Shown: positions 12,431-30,605, numbered from the stretch's first letter. The stretch: 64,000 bases of DNA from Acanthochlamys bracteata (GCA_019914995.1 CM034135.1:6388501-6452500); one strand, 5' to 3'. Notes: a model not told the origin generated them from the letters alone. Numbers and translations: made by a program.

Positions 12431-13174
12431 CAGTAGTGATTGATCTTTTATGGGTGTGTTTTTTTAAGCAGCGAGGGAGTTACCGAAAATGAATTATTAA
12501 AAAATAAATTACTGTAAATAGTATTATTTAAAATAAGTTCAGTTTTTATATTTTTTTATAGTTAAAAATAAGTTGAAAGTGAATTAGAAATGACTTTTTG
12601 TGTTCTTTTGTATTCTTTGTATATGAAAGTAAGAATCAAAAAATAATTATATATTTTACAATTATATAAATACGTAATACAATATATACAATTTTTATTA
12701 TATATATATATATTATAATTTTTATTATATAATATTAATATATATATTTATATTACACAATTATAATAATTTAATATACTTTATATTCTAAAATTTGCAG
12801 TAATAATTTATTACTTTATATTTTTTATGAGACAGAACTATCTAAGATGCATATTTATCACTATGTCATAACAGTTTAATTCACATATTTTTCACAATAT
12901 ATTACATTATACAAATACAATACATAACATATATCATTGTTCATATATTTTACAACTACACTAATATAATTACAATTATCATTACATAATATCTATATAC
13001 ATATATATACGACATATATTATATAATTATGTTAGAATCTACCATACAGATCCAAAAGATAATTCTAAAATACATAATCAACTATTAATGATACTAGTTA
13101 GCAAATCCAAAACAAAATAAGCAAAGCATCATCAACTTCTAAGAATGCCAGTTACTAGCTACGTGCACTGACAT

Positions 13175-14183
13175 CTAACGTCTTCTAGCAACGTCAATTT
13201 TCGTAAGAAACTCTCGAGCTTTTCTTGCATCTAGCATTAATGTGTCAAAAGCATGATCAATTTGTTCAGTGGAGTAACCGCCAGTGATTTCTCGTATAGC
13301 CAAAGCAACTTCATGTACCCCAGCGACCAACTCTTTCTGAAATTGAATGTTGTCATTGACTCGTGCACGTTTATTTTTCCGTGGAGTAGGATTAGTAGTG
13401 CCAGGGACAGTAATGTTTGGTATAGACTGTTGCGTACCAGGAGAGAAATGTGTATGTGAGTCATGTGGAGCTTCTGCATTCTCTGCCCTGGTAGGCATAT
13501 CAGTGTCCTCCATTGTGTTATCTTTGGCTGCATTGCTTTGGCCACTATCTTGCGCCGACTCTCCGAATTCGTCATAAAATGTCTTACTAAATTCTCCCGT
13601 AGCTTCATCATCACCACATATCATTCTAAGCTCTTCTAACTAACGAATAGGTGTATTAATGAAAGGCTTCAACTTTGGATTACTCTAAAAAAAAGAAATG
13701 AAAGAATCAGAATATAATAGATTATTCAACTAATAATTTTTGAAAATTAGTATCAAGTAAGTTTGCTCAACATATTAAAGTAAAGCATACCAATCGAAAA
13801 CATAGTTAATCAACTAAAGTTACCTTGATAAGATCTTTCTCTATTTCTCTATCCAAAACTACCATTTCTAATTCATTGTTCCAACCAGCACCACTTAAAT
13901 TGGTTACAAACTTGATCAACTGATATCTTTGCCTTAAAGTGCGATAGTGGTTGTCAACATGAGCTACCGTGAAGTCCGTATTGAACATTTCATTGATGTA
14001 CCTTGCAGCGGCACTAAATGTGGGCTTTCTGAATCCTTTATCAACTTTTTTACCTTCTCTACACTGCTCAGCCAAAAATTCAATCAACTTTTCGTCTTAT
14101 TGCTGCGTCCAGCGCTTGTTGAGAGTTCCTTTTCGTTGAGATCGGTTATGACTTGGACCTTGGCTTGAGTCAAAAAACGCCAT
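13175..14183 (-). pseudogene. Harbinger ORF1: Myb/SANT-like DNA-binding protein, two nonsense codons
   Basis: Two exons: 14183-13824 (donor AAG|GTAACT) and 13684-13175 (acceptor TTTTTAG|AGT), which would give 289 residues. Exon 1 begins MAFFDSSQGP and holds the Myb/SANT-like domain (KRWTQQ, stop, DEKLIEFLAEQ, then FSAAARYINEMFN and VDNHYRTLRQRY). Exon 2 holds the acidic linker and a C-terminal helical region (EVALAIREITGGYS...FLTKIDVARRR), typical of the partner protein that binds transposon ends and the transposase. An in-frame TAA at 14097-14099 and a TAG at 13640-13642 break it; both sit where the family has Gln. Everything else stays in frame across 870 bases, so inactivation looks recent. 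Confidence 0.8.
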
Positions 14184-14474
14184 CTGCAAACACACTCCAA
14201 ATTATAGAGTAAAATTAAATCAAATATACAATGAAGAAGTTTAGAAAAGTAAAAAGCTGTCAAAATGATTTAACTTTAACTAAAATATATACCTTGTGAA
14301 AAAAGAGATATCTCACAAGTCATTACACAAACTATCAAATAACCAAATATCTCTTAATATTAAAATTCTAACAAATGTCTATTATCAAATACATAACACA
14401 GTTTCCAAATTAAGCACTCCAGAAGATCACATCGTACATCACAAAAAGCATCATATTCTAGTAATTAAGACATT

Positions 14475-15826
14475 CTACCATGCTCTGATATAGTCATTCC
14501 ACATATCGCTTGCAATCTTGTCTCTTATTTCGCACCATTGATGATTATCCGAACGTTGCAAGCATTGGTGAAAGGTGCTGAAATTTTGAACATCATATTC
14601 GCATTCCTCGTATATTCTTGAATCGTTCAAAAGTTTATCGCTAGGATCCACACCTAATATATAGTTATGTAAAACGCAACAAGCCAACACAATATCAACC
14701 TGTATTGAAAAGGGATAATTTGGATAGTCATGTATAATTCTAAAGCGTCTCTTTAACAACGCAAAACATCGCTCTATCGTGCTTCGTAATGAAGAGTGCC
14801 GAAAATTGAATAATTCCTGCGGATTCTCCGGCTTACGTCCAAAAGTTTCATTCAAATGGTAACGCACCCCTCGATAAAGAGACAAAAAACCTGGCATGGT
14901 TGTATATCTTCCATCAACAAGATAAAATTTACCTACACTCAAAAAAATAAAAAAATGATTTACTTTAATAAGCATATGCACGTCTCTAAGTAATAATTTT
15001 AATAGTACTCAAATGTCACCTTCCGGAACATGTAATCGACTTGGTGGAGGTCGCTTTAGTGCATCTTTAAGTACAGTAAAATCATTAGCTGATCCTTCCC
15101 ATCCAGCTAATACGTATGTGAATCTCATATCAATAGTGCAACACCCTAAGACATTTTGAGTTACACCCTTTCGGCCTCGAAAGCGTGCTGTTAAAGTAGA
15201 AGGGACTCTTGCAAGTATATGCGTACTATCAATTAAGCCTATACAATCCTATAAAGTGTTTTGAAAAATATTAGATAAGCTATGTTATATGCATGTATGG
15301 AAGTAAAACTTACATTAACAAATTTAATATACCTTAAATAAGGATACCAACTGGGATTCGCTCGGATATATGGATGCTCTTCCAGTGCGTCCTGCGTTAT
15401 GTACGCATTCTTACGCTTACATATTGCCCTAAGCACCCGATGAAAGTAGCGACTCAATGTCGATCCTGACCGGATAAAATCAATCCGCATTGCCTTATTG
15501 GTTCAGCTATGTCCAACAATATGCAAAAAGTATGCAAGTTGCTCTTCCATGATGACATGTTTTGTGTCACTTAGTGAATGACTATCACGCATCATTTGGG
15601 CAAGATTTATAAATGCATCTGCATCCATTCGAAGATATGCAACGCAATTATCTATTCCTCCACTTAATATTCTCCATAAATGCCCTGTTCTTTGCAAACG
15701 TCTAGCTAAAGATGGCTCTCGAGGAATCCTTGAATGTGTTGCCGAAAACTCGTTGCTGACAGCGGCCATGACACACATAACTACTTGTGCTGCACCGCTG
15801 ATAACAAGCTCCAAATTTTGATCCAT
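14475..15826 (-). pseudogene. Harbinger DDE transposase (HARBI1/ALP1-like) with one nonsense codon
   Basis: Three exons: 15826-15314 (donor AAT|GTAAGT), 15248-15020 (acceptor TTTATAG, donor GAAG|GTGACA) and 14932-14475 (acceptor GTGTAG). The phases fit and give 399 residues. Visible features: the N-terminal helical region (RRLQRTGHLWRILSGG, MDADAFINLAQMM), a helix-turn-helix (GSTLSRYFHRVLRAI), the first catalytic Asp in GLIDSTHI, the second in GSANDFTVL, and the catalytic Glu in RSTIERCFALLKRRF, ending with VLHNYI. Length and order match the DDE_Tnp_4 family. A single in-frame TGA at 15503-15505, after VGHS, interrupts it; relatives usually have Arg or another residue there, and CGA to TGA would explain it. 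All three catalytic residues remain. Confidence 0.85.
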
Positions 15827-16112
15827 TTATATTCGAAAATCCTTATATACAAAACAAAAAAAAAACCAAGCATAATAGAGTCTTCTTTTAGAGTTATATA
15901 TACTTAACAATTAAATACATCATTTAGAACTAAGACGGTTTTAAAAGATCACTCTTTTAAATAATAATCTAGATAGTCTTATAAGACTAAATAGAGTAAT
16001 AGAAATAGAGAAGAGCCAATAATCACAGTATAACCAGAGAAAATAAATTCAAAAATATATACTCATCTTTTTTTGTAATATAAGAATATATATAAAGCCA
16101 AAAAACTAAGAG

Positions 16113-16181
16113 TTATATATATATGTATATATATGTACATATATATATATACATGTACATATACATAGATATGTATATATA

Positions 16182-16232
<51 letters not shown>
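16113..16232. repeat. (TA)n-rich microsatellite
   Basis: About 120 bases of alternating TA/TG/TA ending in an uninterrupted AT run of more than 40 bases. It lies inside the Harbinger element, upstream of the transposase start. Confidence 0.9.
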
Positions 16233-16233
<1 letters not shown>

Positions 16234-17379
16234 TGAAATGCTCTCTACTTGAAACAGTGTGCATAGTTGTCTAAAGCTTAAGAAATTAAAATTGAGGAAG
16301 ACATTTCTTCGTTAGAAACTTCAGTTTGTGAAAATAATGGGAAAAAGATATACATTCATGACATTGAAATTTGGACGCTCATTTGCAAAATGAATATGCT
16401 GGGCTAAAACAGCTGCTGAAAATCATTAAGAAGCACTTCTACAGATTGACCAATGATCCTTAATGCACGAATCATAGTCAATTTTAGAAAGTAAGTAGGT
16501 AGAGATCCAAAAAATTCAATTAGACCTTAATGGCTTGTAGCATGTTTCATACTTGCTGCATTTAAAATACATGCGTCTGGAAACCCATTTACAAGAATTA
16601 TTCTAAGATGAAGGCATTTGTAAATGATAGCCTGAGTTTTGTCATTTTTATCTTTATGGCTATGACACCTTAACATAAGGAAAGGTTTTAGGCCAATCAA
16701 TTAGGAACAAAGTGCTTTCCAATTAATAATCAATACTTGGACCATTAGCTAGTAGTCAGTTTCGAGATTCAAAATGAGTATCATCCAAATTTTTTGAATA
16801 ATTTGAAATAGTCAGAGTTACTCATCATGTCTGTTATCTTTTGGCAGGAGAACAGACATCTCCAGAATCGAATTCATTGACAAATTTGGGACTAAATTTT
16901 GCTACTGTAATAGAAAAAAATGAATTCCCTATCACTCATAAAGAGTTATTTTATTATTGTGAATGATTTTAATCAAGTTTGTTTGATTAGATTTCAATTA
17001 ACATTCATGTGATCGTAATAAAGAAAAAATTGCTAACCACTTAACTTCATCTACCATTTTATATCTACAGCAACCACAACAGTTAAATTATTCCTCTATT
17101 CTCAGAACATATTTACTCTTCCAAAAATCAAAATCTAAAAACACAAAAAGCTAACGCTGAAATAGATCAGTTCTTTGAAGAACAGCCCTATGAAGAAAAA
17201 CTCTCTAGTTCTTTGAAATATTCTAACTTCAAACAAATAAGAAAGAGATCTCGAAAACTTAAGAAAAAAAAATAAAACTTAAATCTCACTTGAAAATTTT
17301 CGAAATTTTCTAGAGCTGAAGCACTACGCACTACATTCTACAGCTGAAATAGATCAGTTCTTAGATTCTTCAGATCTAT

Positions 17380-17710
17380 TTAGATCCGTTTCTAAATTTT
17401 CCTACAAACTTTTAGATCCATTTAGATTCATTCCTAAATTCTTTATTTTCAACATAAATCCATCAAGATCAAAACCAAAAAATAAGAGAAAACTTCTAAA
17501 CTATTCAGATCCATTCAGATCTGTCTATAAATTCTATATTTTATCACAAAATTATCAAGATTAAGAACGAAAATTAAAGAAAAATTCAAAAAAAGCTCAC
17601 ATTTTCTAGATCTATACCTTTTTGCAGCAGCTTTTGGCAAAAAAATGCGTAAATATTGACACCAGTGAGCGAGTACAGAGAGCTGCGAGGAAGAAAAAAT
17701 TTTGTGGGAT
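17380..17710 (-). promoter_or_regulatory. Possible promoter and leader exon of the Harbinger genes
   Basis: On the minus strand this block ends in CTGCTGCAAAAAG|GTATAGATC, a strong donor (exon end at 17619), followed by a T-rich intron-like stretch with repeated AGATCT words. An acceptor TATATAAG|GATTTTCG lies about 15 bases before the transposase ATG. A 1.8-kb leader intron joining the two would mirror the layout of the YAE1-like gene. Inferred from motifs only. Confidence 0.3.
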
Positions 17711-18066
17711 GATAGGGGAGATCATGAAAGTAAAAAAAATAGAAGTGAAACTTTGGAGTTGGTGAAGGTGGGATGTAAAATGAATATTTTATATATATAA
17801 GTCAAACTTATGGGAGCAATTTTTAATGATAAAAGAACACAAAAAGTATATGTAAGTATCAGTTTCATGCGGGAGAAAGCTACTTACGTGGTAAGAGAAC
17901 AGACCCTATGTTATAGTAAGTGATTGATTTCTTAGTTGCAGAGAGATGCATTTTTGAGTGAAAAGAACCGCACTACTACCGTACGTTTGAATTATAGATG
18001 GATATGGAACGTGTGGGTGATAATAAAATATTTTTTCATGCCTCTTTAAGATTTGCTAACACCTTA

Positions 18067-18273
18067 TTAAGAGAGAGTTTGACGATGCTTATTTCAAAAA
18101 TAACTTTTTAATTTTTAATTTTATATTTTTTATAAGTATTTAGAGAATTTATTTAAAATTTTAAAAATATAAAAAAATTTTACATAGTGAAATCTTTTTA
18201 TTATTTATTTTTTCTTATTTTTAAAGTAAAAAAATAAATTTTATTTTAAAAATACTTTCAAACGCTTTTTTAA
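18067..18273. mobile_element. MITE family A, copy 2
   Basis: Starts TTAAGAGAGAGTTTGACGAT and ends TTTCAAACGCTTTTTTAA; interior words (TATAAGTATTTAGAGAATTTA, TTTTACATAGTGAAATC) match the copies at 1.6, 28.3 and 30.2 kb. About 207 bp with no coding capacity. TTAA at both outer edges suggests a TTA-type target, as used by Tourist/Harbinger MITEs, but the outer bases of the ends are worn. Confidence 0.6.
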
Positions 18274-20693
18274 TTATACGGAGGAGAGAAAAAGAGCAGC
18301 TCTTTTTCTTCAACTTAATAGAAAGAGAAACAAATTTACTTTTCATTTTATTCTTATTTTTATAAAATTTTAATCCTTTTTAATATATATTTTTAATTTA
18401 ATTTTTATTTTTAATTTGATATTTATTTAAATTAATAAATATTTTTATCCTAGTCATTTATAAATTTATATTTATTTAATTTCAATTCATTTTAATTGGT
18501 AGAAAAAATAATAAAATTATATTATCAAATTTATTTTATTTTAAAATTGCTTTACTTTTGTTAAATTATATTTAACATTATATAAAAATTAGATTATATA
18601 AAAATTAATCTAAAAGTTATAATAATATAGTTAATTTAAAGTTATAATAATAAAATTAGTTTAAAGTTATCTTAATAAAAGTTATATTAATATAAATGAA
18701 AAGACTATTTGAACTTTTATAAAAAATTTATTCGTTATCCATTATTTAGATATTTATTTAAATATAATTAATTTTTTATTTTTATTATATATTTGAATAC
18801 TATAAGATCAAATGATTACTATTTTTTATCATTTATTATTATTTTTTCTATCCATTTTTTTTATTTTTACTTTTTGCTCATGTATTTAAACATACCGTTA
18901 GAGAAACAAAGACAAAAAACAAAATATAGAGAAAGCAAACTAAAAATACAAAAGCAATAAAAACACAAAAAAAACACAAAAAATAATATAGTAAATTAGT
19001 AATAAATGATCTAACATATAGAAAACAATTATGAGTTCGTCAACGAAGAAATGACATCTAAAGAAAAAAAAAAAGAGATTAGAATGTAGGAAGATTTGTT
19101 TTTAAAAAAAAAGAAAAAGAGGAAGAATGATAAAAATTTGGGGACATAATACCAAAATGAATAGATCCCGAGCTGACTTGGTTGCATCAAAATAAGTTTA
19201 CCGAAAATGAAAATTTAAAATATAAAGGAATTTTAGAAGTGCGTATGAAACAAAGATTTAGTTGAATAAATGGTATTTTAAAAACTTTTTTGAAACAAAT
19301 TTAACTTTTAATATTCAAAAAAATTATACATATAAAATTTTTTTCTATATATAATTTTTTAAAAAAAATTGTAGAATGATGAAGAAAGTTTATTGAGAAT
19401 AAAAAGGCCTCCCAAGAGAATTTAATAAAATTGAGAGTTTGCTAAATTTCAATTTTATCGTGTATTCTTATTACAATCTTAATCTATGTTGTATATAGGT
19501 TTTCAGCATTAATAAAGCTTAAGGTTTCACTTTACTGAAAAATTTTTTGTTCATAATATCAAGCTTTTCATCTGGTATGAAATTTGGGCATTTGTTTGCC
19601 ACCGACAAGAACCTAGTTGATCATAGAGATGAAAAAACTAGTGTAATCAAATCCAACCCGAATATCGATCCGAAAAGACTATCGGATTATCGGGTCACAA
19701 TTTACTCGGTGAGTCACCGAATCATGTCTGGAATGCTAAATTATATAATATTTACAATTTTTTTAATTTTAATTTGCCACACCTATGTATTCAAATGCAT
19801 GAAAATTACATATGCTTTGTTTTAAGTTTGAACATGAAAGTTACATAAAAAATTACATGTACTTTGACTGAACATATACAACAAGTAGTACACCGACATC
19901 AAAACCACCTGTAAGGCTTTAAGTGTATAGTAACAGCATCAAAGACTGCTCTCAACATCACAACAAATGCAAAATGAGTTCAAAGAAAAATAACCAACAC
20001 TAAACAAATATTTCAAATTAACGGAAAAGTAAATCAGCTCACTTGAAACAACCTTCTATGCTTTTAGCAATTGGAACTAATAACACTGAAATGAGATGTA
20101 ACATGCTATCAAATCAGTACTACCATGCTACTTGTTACGCTATCAAACGCAAATAAGAACTATCTAAATGATAAAGAATGAAGTTTTGAGGAATGCACCT
20201 GCGCATAAGAAGAAGACTAGCATCAGCAGTGAGAAACTAAAATTCAGTAAAAGTTCTTAAATAGCGAAGGAACCTTGTCAAGGAAACACAAAATGAGGAA
20301 TTAAGATTCAAATTTATAAATAAGATACAATAAATATTCAATCAGAAATCTTTTATACAAATCAACAAAACCTTAAAAGTGACAGATAAAGAAATCAGAA
20401 ACTCAAAAAGTTTATTAACTACACTATATTGCATCTGGAGCATACTTAAAATATGGTCCATATGCATCCAAATATCTTCCAAGCAAAACTTCTATAAGTT
20501 ATGCCATGTATACCTAATTACTTTTCCAATTACAACAATAAGAATTAGAATAAATTGAATTTCTGCAAGCACACCAAAAGCAAATGATTGGGATAAACTA
20601 TATCTATTTATGCCAACAAACACACTGAACTCCAGTATCACAAGTAGTAATGTAAGATCAATTGTAAAAATCATAGATAAAATATCATCAAGG
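18274..20693. other. AT-rich intergenic region, no gene
   Basis: Strongly AT-rich, with poly-A and poly-T tracts. Short open frames (for example at 19547-19825) show no family features. The stretch 19860-20600 is less skewed and may belong to the same duplicated segment as the SDH1 exon remnants just beyond it, but I recognise no further exon. Confidence 0.4.
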
Positions 20694-20912
20694 CTCATAC
20701 ATGTCCCACCTCCAGTCATCTTTGATTTTTTTTGTAACGCAGCATTTACACCACCCTACATAAATCCTCAAAACAACTCAGCAATATGTCTATTTTGATG
20801 AATGAAAAAATAAATTTACACTGCCTTACATAATCCACTAATGGCAGCTCTAAGTCATGCACCACCGGCTCTAACAATGACAGAGTTGTAAGTGTGATCC
20901 ACCACAGCGAAC
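20694..20912 (-). pseudogene. Fragment of succinate dehydrogenase flavoprotein subunit (SDH1), two degenerate exons
   Basis: Minus strand. Exon A (about 20912-20835) follows a TGTAG acceptor and reads FAVVDHTYNSVIVRAGGA, stop, LRAAI. This is the start of the SDH1 flavin-binding region, where the family has VVDHTYDAVVVGAGGAGLRAAI; one Gly codon has become TGA and a motif Gly has become Arg. Exon B (20755-20694) follows ATGTAG and reads GGVNAAL, then, after a frame slip, DDWRWDMYE, matching family GGINAAL...EDDWRWHMYD. The family residues between the two exons (about 25, including the His that binds flavin) are missing. The intact gene encodes the FAD subunit of mitochondrial complex II; this copy cannot. 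Retained intron-like flanks point to a DNA-level duplication, not a retrocopy. Confidence 0.7.
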
Positions 20913-21146
20913 CTACATGCCATAAAAGGTATAGAGTCGGATAATAATTTCTTTGTAAGAAATGACTTACTAAGTACAAAACAGAACAATTTCTATATCA
21001 AATATGAATAGGTCAGAATATACAAATCATAGACGAGATAATCTAAAGCCTTCTGAGAAAATTCACATTAAATGCTACTGGCTATAAAAACAAACTTACT
21101 AGCAATGCATGTCAAAATAACCTCACCGAAAACTGAATAAAATGAA

Positions 21147-21457
21147 GATGAAGGCCGCTCGTTAGACACAACAAAAAGTCTTAAACAATAGACAAAATTA
21201 CAGATATAGTCTATCATATTTAGAATTATATATTTTCTAAAAAAATTTTAGATGAAGGCCACTCGTTAGATACAACAAAAAGTTTCAAATAATAGACCAA
21301 ATTACAGATATAGTCTATCATATTTAGAATTATAAATTTTCCAAAAAAAATTTAGATGAAGGCCACTCGTAAGATACAACAAAAAGTCTTAGACTATAGA
21401 CAAAAAAACAGATATTGTCTATCCTATTTAGAATTATATATTTTTCAAGAAAATTTT
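21147..21457. repeat. Tandem triplication, 104-bp unit
   Basis: Three head-to-tail units start at 21147, 21251 and 21355, each opening with GATGAAGGCCRCTCGTWAGA and sharing CAGATATAGTCTATC-type and TATTTAGAATTATA words. Units differ by a few substitutions and small indels. No coding capacity. It lies just upstream, in minus-strand sense, of the SDH1 remnants. Confidence 0.85.
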
Positions 21458-22194
21458 TGCACACAATGTTTGAGAAGTAGCAAAATCATGAAAAAATAAT
21501 AAGAGCAACAGAAAAGAAACGACAGAAAGAAACAACAAGTTCACAAAATGACGAAACAATCAATCGTAAATCCAAATGGAATTTGCTATGTTCTATATTC
21601 TCATCGATTAATCTTACTAAGCAAGCCATAAAATCACCTGCAATCCATAACATTAGACAATCTAACAGCAATCTATAACTTGGAGTTGGAGTTCAGATTC
21701 GGCTAGAAATTCGAACCCGGTCGCCAGTTTTCGATTTGATCCGGTCGGTCCGGGGTGGATCTGATTTCACTAAAAAACGATTGAAAAAAAATATGTAGCA
21801 GCTACCATATGATCCATCAAAATTTTTTTCGCACGAAAGCAAAGTAAACAAGTTTTGTTACGAGAAGATAAAGAAGGGAGATTTTATCGAGAAAAGAAAG
21901 ACGAGAAATGGTTGGGAAGAATCAAAGAAAAGAGCTACTTGTTGTTTACTAATAGTATGTCTTTATTAAAAATAACTAGAGATATGTTTGATTATGTTTT
22001 AAATTTAGAGTTGTTATTCAAAAGCTATTATTTTGAAATTTTGCTTAATAAATGGCTGTGAAATTTTTACTACAAAGTAATTATTTATTTATTTTGGATA
22101 AATTTTACTATTTAAAACTTTTATAAAAAAACTAAATATATGTTTGATTAAATTTGTGCTTATAAATAATTGAGATATATAATAACTGAATTAT

Positions 22195-22232
<38 letters not shown>

Positions 22233-23090
22233 AGTGATGAATTGTTAAAATTATGAATCATTTTCATATATTATTCAATTTTAAAATTAATATTTCTTAT
22301 AACATAATAAATTTATTAATTGTTTGTTATGTTAAAATTTTGTAAATTTATTAATATATTATTAAATGAAAAATTAATTTATATATAATATATATTATTG
22401 TTTATATAATGAATAATTATGAATTAATACGTTGTGAGAAATAAATATATAACATATTATATAATTAATGTATAAATTATAAATTTTTAAATTGAAAATA
22501 AGACGTATTAAATTTTTGACGCAATATGAATAGCAGTTTTAATCGATCTTTGTTTAAAAGTGTTTAAATCGATCGGTTCATCTAGCCTATCTCTTAAAAT
22601 TATAGTTTTTAATTACATAAAAAATAACTTTCAATCTTATTTTCAACCAAATATTAAATATTAATTTCAAATCACCTTTATATTTACTTTTAACTACAAC
22701 TAATTATAAATATTAAACTCTCATTTTAAATTCATTTGTCAAGTACTTACAAAACATTTGACATTATTTTTCAAATACTTTATTTCAAATAATATATAAA
22801 ATTGTTTTTGGAGGCCTGATCATGCTAAAATGTTTCTTGTTCTTTTTTTAGAATAGGTCGTTACTCAGTTACTCCTCAGTTGCATAATGACTAATATGTA
22901 ACAGTACATTCAATTTAGCACTAAGTGTCCCATATAAAATTCTTATATTTGGTTTATTAATTATTTTGTTTATAATTTAGATGGAATGCGGAACGGGATA
23001 GTAAGTACACCAATTATTGTTGGTTAGAAAATAGAAGGTTAGCACCCACATTCTCGAAAGATAAAAATACCTAGCCTATACCTGCGAAAG
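21458..23090. other. AT-rich intergenic region upstream of mtACP
   Basis: No coding signal. A GC-richer patch at about 21690-21765 (TTCGAACCCGG...GGTCCGGGGTGG) is followed by very AT-rich sequence with an (AT)n run at about 22197-22230. The patch is not a tRNA: no cloverleaf forms around the TTCGAA. Confidence 0.4.
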
Positions 23091-23095
23091 ATTGA

Positions 23096-23197
23096 TATAA
23101 GTAGGGACCAGCTTTTGCGAATTCCAATAACTCACTCGCTTTTAGTTTATCGCTTGTAGCCCGGTACTCGTGCTCTCTCTCTCTCTCTCTCTCTCTC
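23096..23197 (+). promoter_or_regulatory. mtACP promoter elements: TATA-like box and CT-rich leader
   Basis: A TATAAGTAG word at 23096 lies about 145 bases before the mtACP ATG, and a pure CT dinucleotide run at about 23172-23197 sits in the presumed leader. CT-rich leaders are frequent in plant housekeeping genes. The TATA assignment is tentative. Confidence 0.35.
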
Positions 23198-23241
23198 ACT
23201 CAGACTCGAACCGAAAAACAAGTTACAAAAGGTGCTGAACA

Positions 23242-29510
<6,269 letters not shown>

Positions 29511-30143
29511 ACCAGAGGATCTATTCTGGTTTCTTCTTATCTTCACCTTACTCTGTTCATCTAGAAAAACTTGGAAGCATAATAGATGGAATGTACTTTG
29601 TGTATTAAAACAGCATCTTTCTTGATTAGGGTTTGAACTGCTATCTCATGTCCAAGTATCATTAGCTTCACGGTGCTGTGGTTCAGAATTCAGGAATGTG
29701 AGTATAGATTGGTTTCAGAACTTAACTAATGCAAAAATCCAGCATTTCCATTTCGATGCGAATGTGGAGCTGCCATATTCTGAGAATAGCCCTTGGTTTG
29801 GAAATCTGCTTGTGGAAATGCCAGTACATTGCGTAGTGAATTAAAAATCTATTCCTATTCATTATGCCTAGCCTAGCCATCCATGCACCTTAAACTCTCT
29901 ATTTATAAGTACTTCTGTTGCCTTCAGACTTCCGTCTTCGAAGAAATAACTGACCGAGTTAACATTTAAAAAGAATGTCAATATGCTAATTTGTCAATAT
30001 GTAAATATACTATTTACAAAATGATGAACCTTAGGAAACCCCTTTCAAAATCTATGGCGTATCTTTAGTTTTTATCAAACGATAAATAATAAGAAGTTAC
30101 TGAAGGGTTTTGAGAGCTGGAGTCGCCTCTTCTTACAGAAGAA

Positions 30144-30378
30144 GTGTGCGTTTAGAATTGCATTCTAATTTTATATTTTTTAATACATATTTTATAAGTA
30201 TTTAAAATATTTATTTAAAAATTTAGATAATATATAAAAATTTTACGTAATTGAAATTTTTTAATTATATATTTTAATTATTTTTTTGAAGTAAAAAAAT
30301 AAATTTTATTTTTTAAAAAAATAAAAATATTTTTTATTTCAGAAAAAATTTATTTTATAAGTAATTTCAAACGCATCC
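30144..30378. mobile_element. MITE family A, copy 4
   Basis: Lies between mtACP and CHLD. Left end GTGTGCGTTTAGAATTGC, right end (reverse complement) GGATGCGTTTGAAATTAC, with the family A interior in the same order. Its interior resembles copy 1 most closely (AATACATATTTTATAA, AATTTAGATAAT). No coding capacity. Confidence 0.65.
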
Positions 30379-30601
30379 GAATAATAGGAGGGTTCCAAAT
30401 CACTGGGGGGATAACTGTCGTAACCAACCAGCAAAGATTGATAATTGCGCCAAACATGTAAATTGGAACTTTACTAGACACCTAATGGTATATATCCCTT
30501 GGAAAATTATCATCTCATGTGTCACAAAAACATTATTTTAGGGACATTTGTTTTCAGATGGGTGTCATTTTCAAATAAATACTTTGTATTTTTAAATAAA
30601 A

Positions 30602-30605
<4 letters not shown>

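Larger units (their letters stand above)
12593..17847 (-). mobile_element. Decayed PIF/Harbinger DNA transposon, about 5.25 kb
   Basis: The two minus-strand genes inside, a HARBI1/ALP1-type DDE transposase (14475-15826) and a Myb/SANT protein (13175-14183), are the defining pair of PIF/Harbinger elements. The limits used here are a perfect 17-base inverted repeat, ACTTTTTGTGTTCTTTT at 12593-12609 and its reverse complement at 17831-17847, with weaker similarity just outside each arm. The 5.25-kb span suits the superfamily. I could not find the expected 3-bp TTA/TAA target duplication, so the repeat may be subterminal and the true ends may lie a few tens of bases outside. Both genes carry in-frame stops, so the copy is not autonomous. 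Confidence 0.6.

Noticed and set aside
13237..13617. 126-codon minus-strand frame overlapping the Harbinger Myb/SANT exon
   Set aside because: It is the shifted frame of exon 2; the +0 frame carries the recognisable family sequence and fits the splice phase.
21690..21765. TTCGAACCCGG resembling a tRNA T-loop
   Set aside because: No acceptor, D or anticodon stem can be formed at the right distances on either strand.
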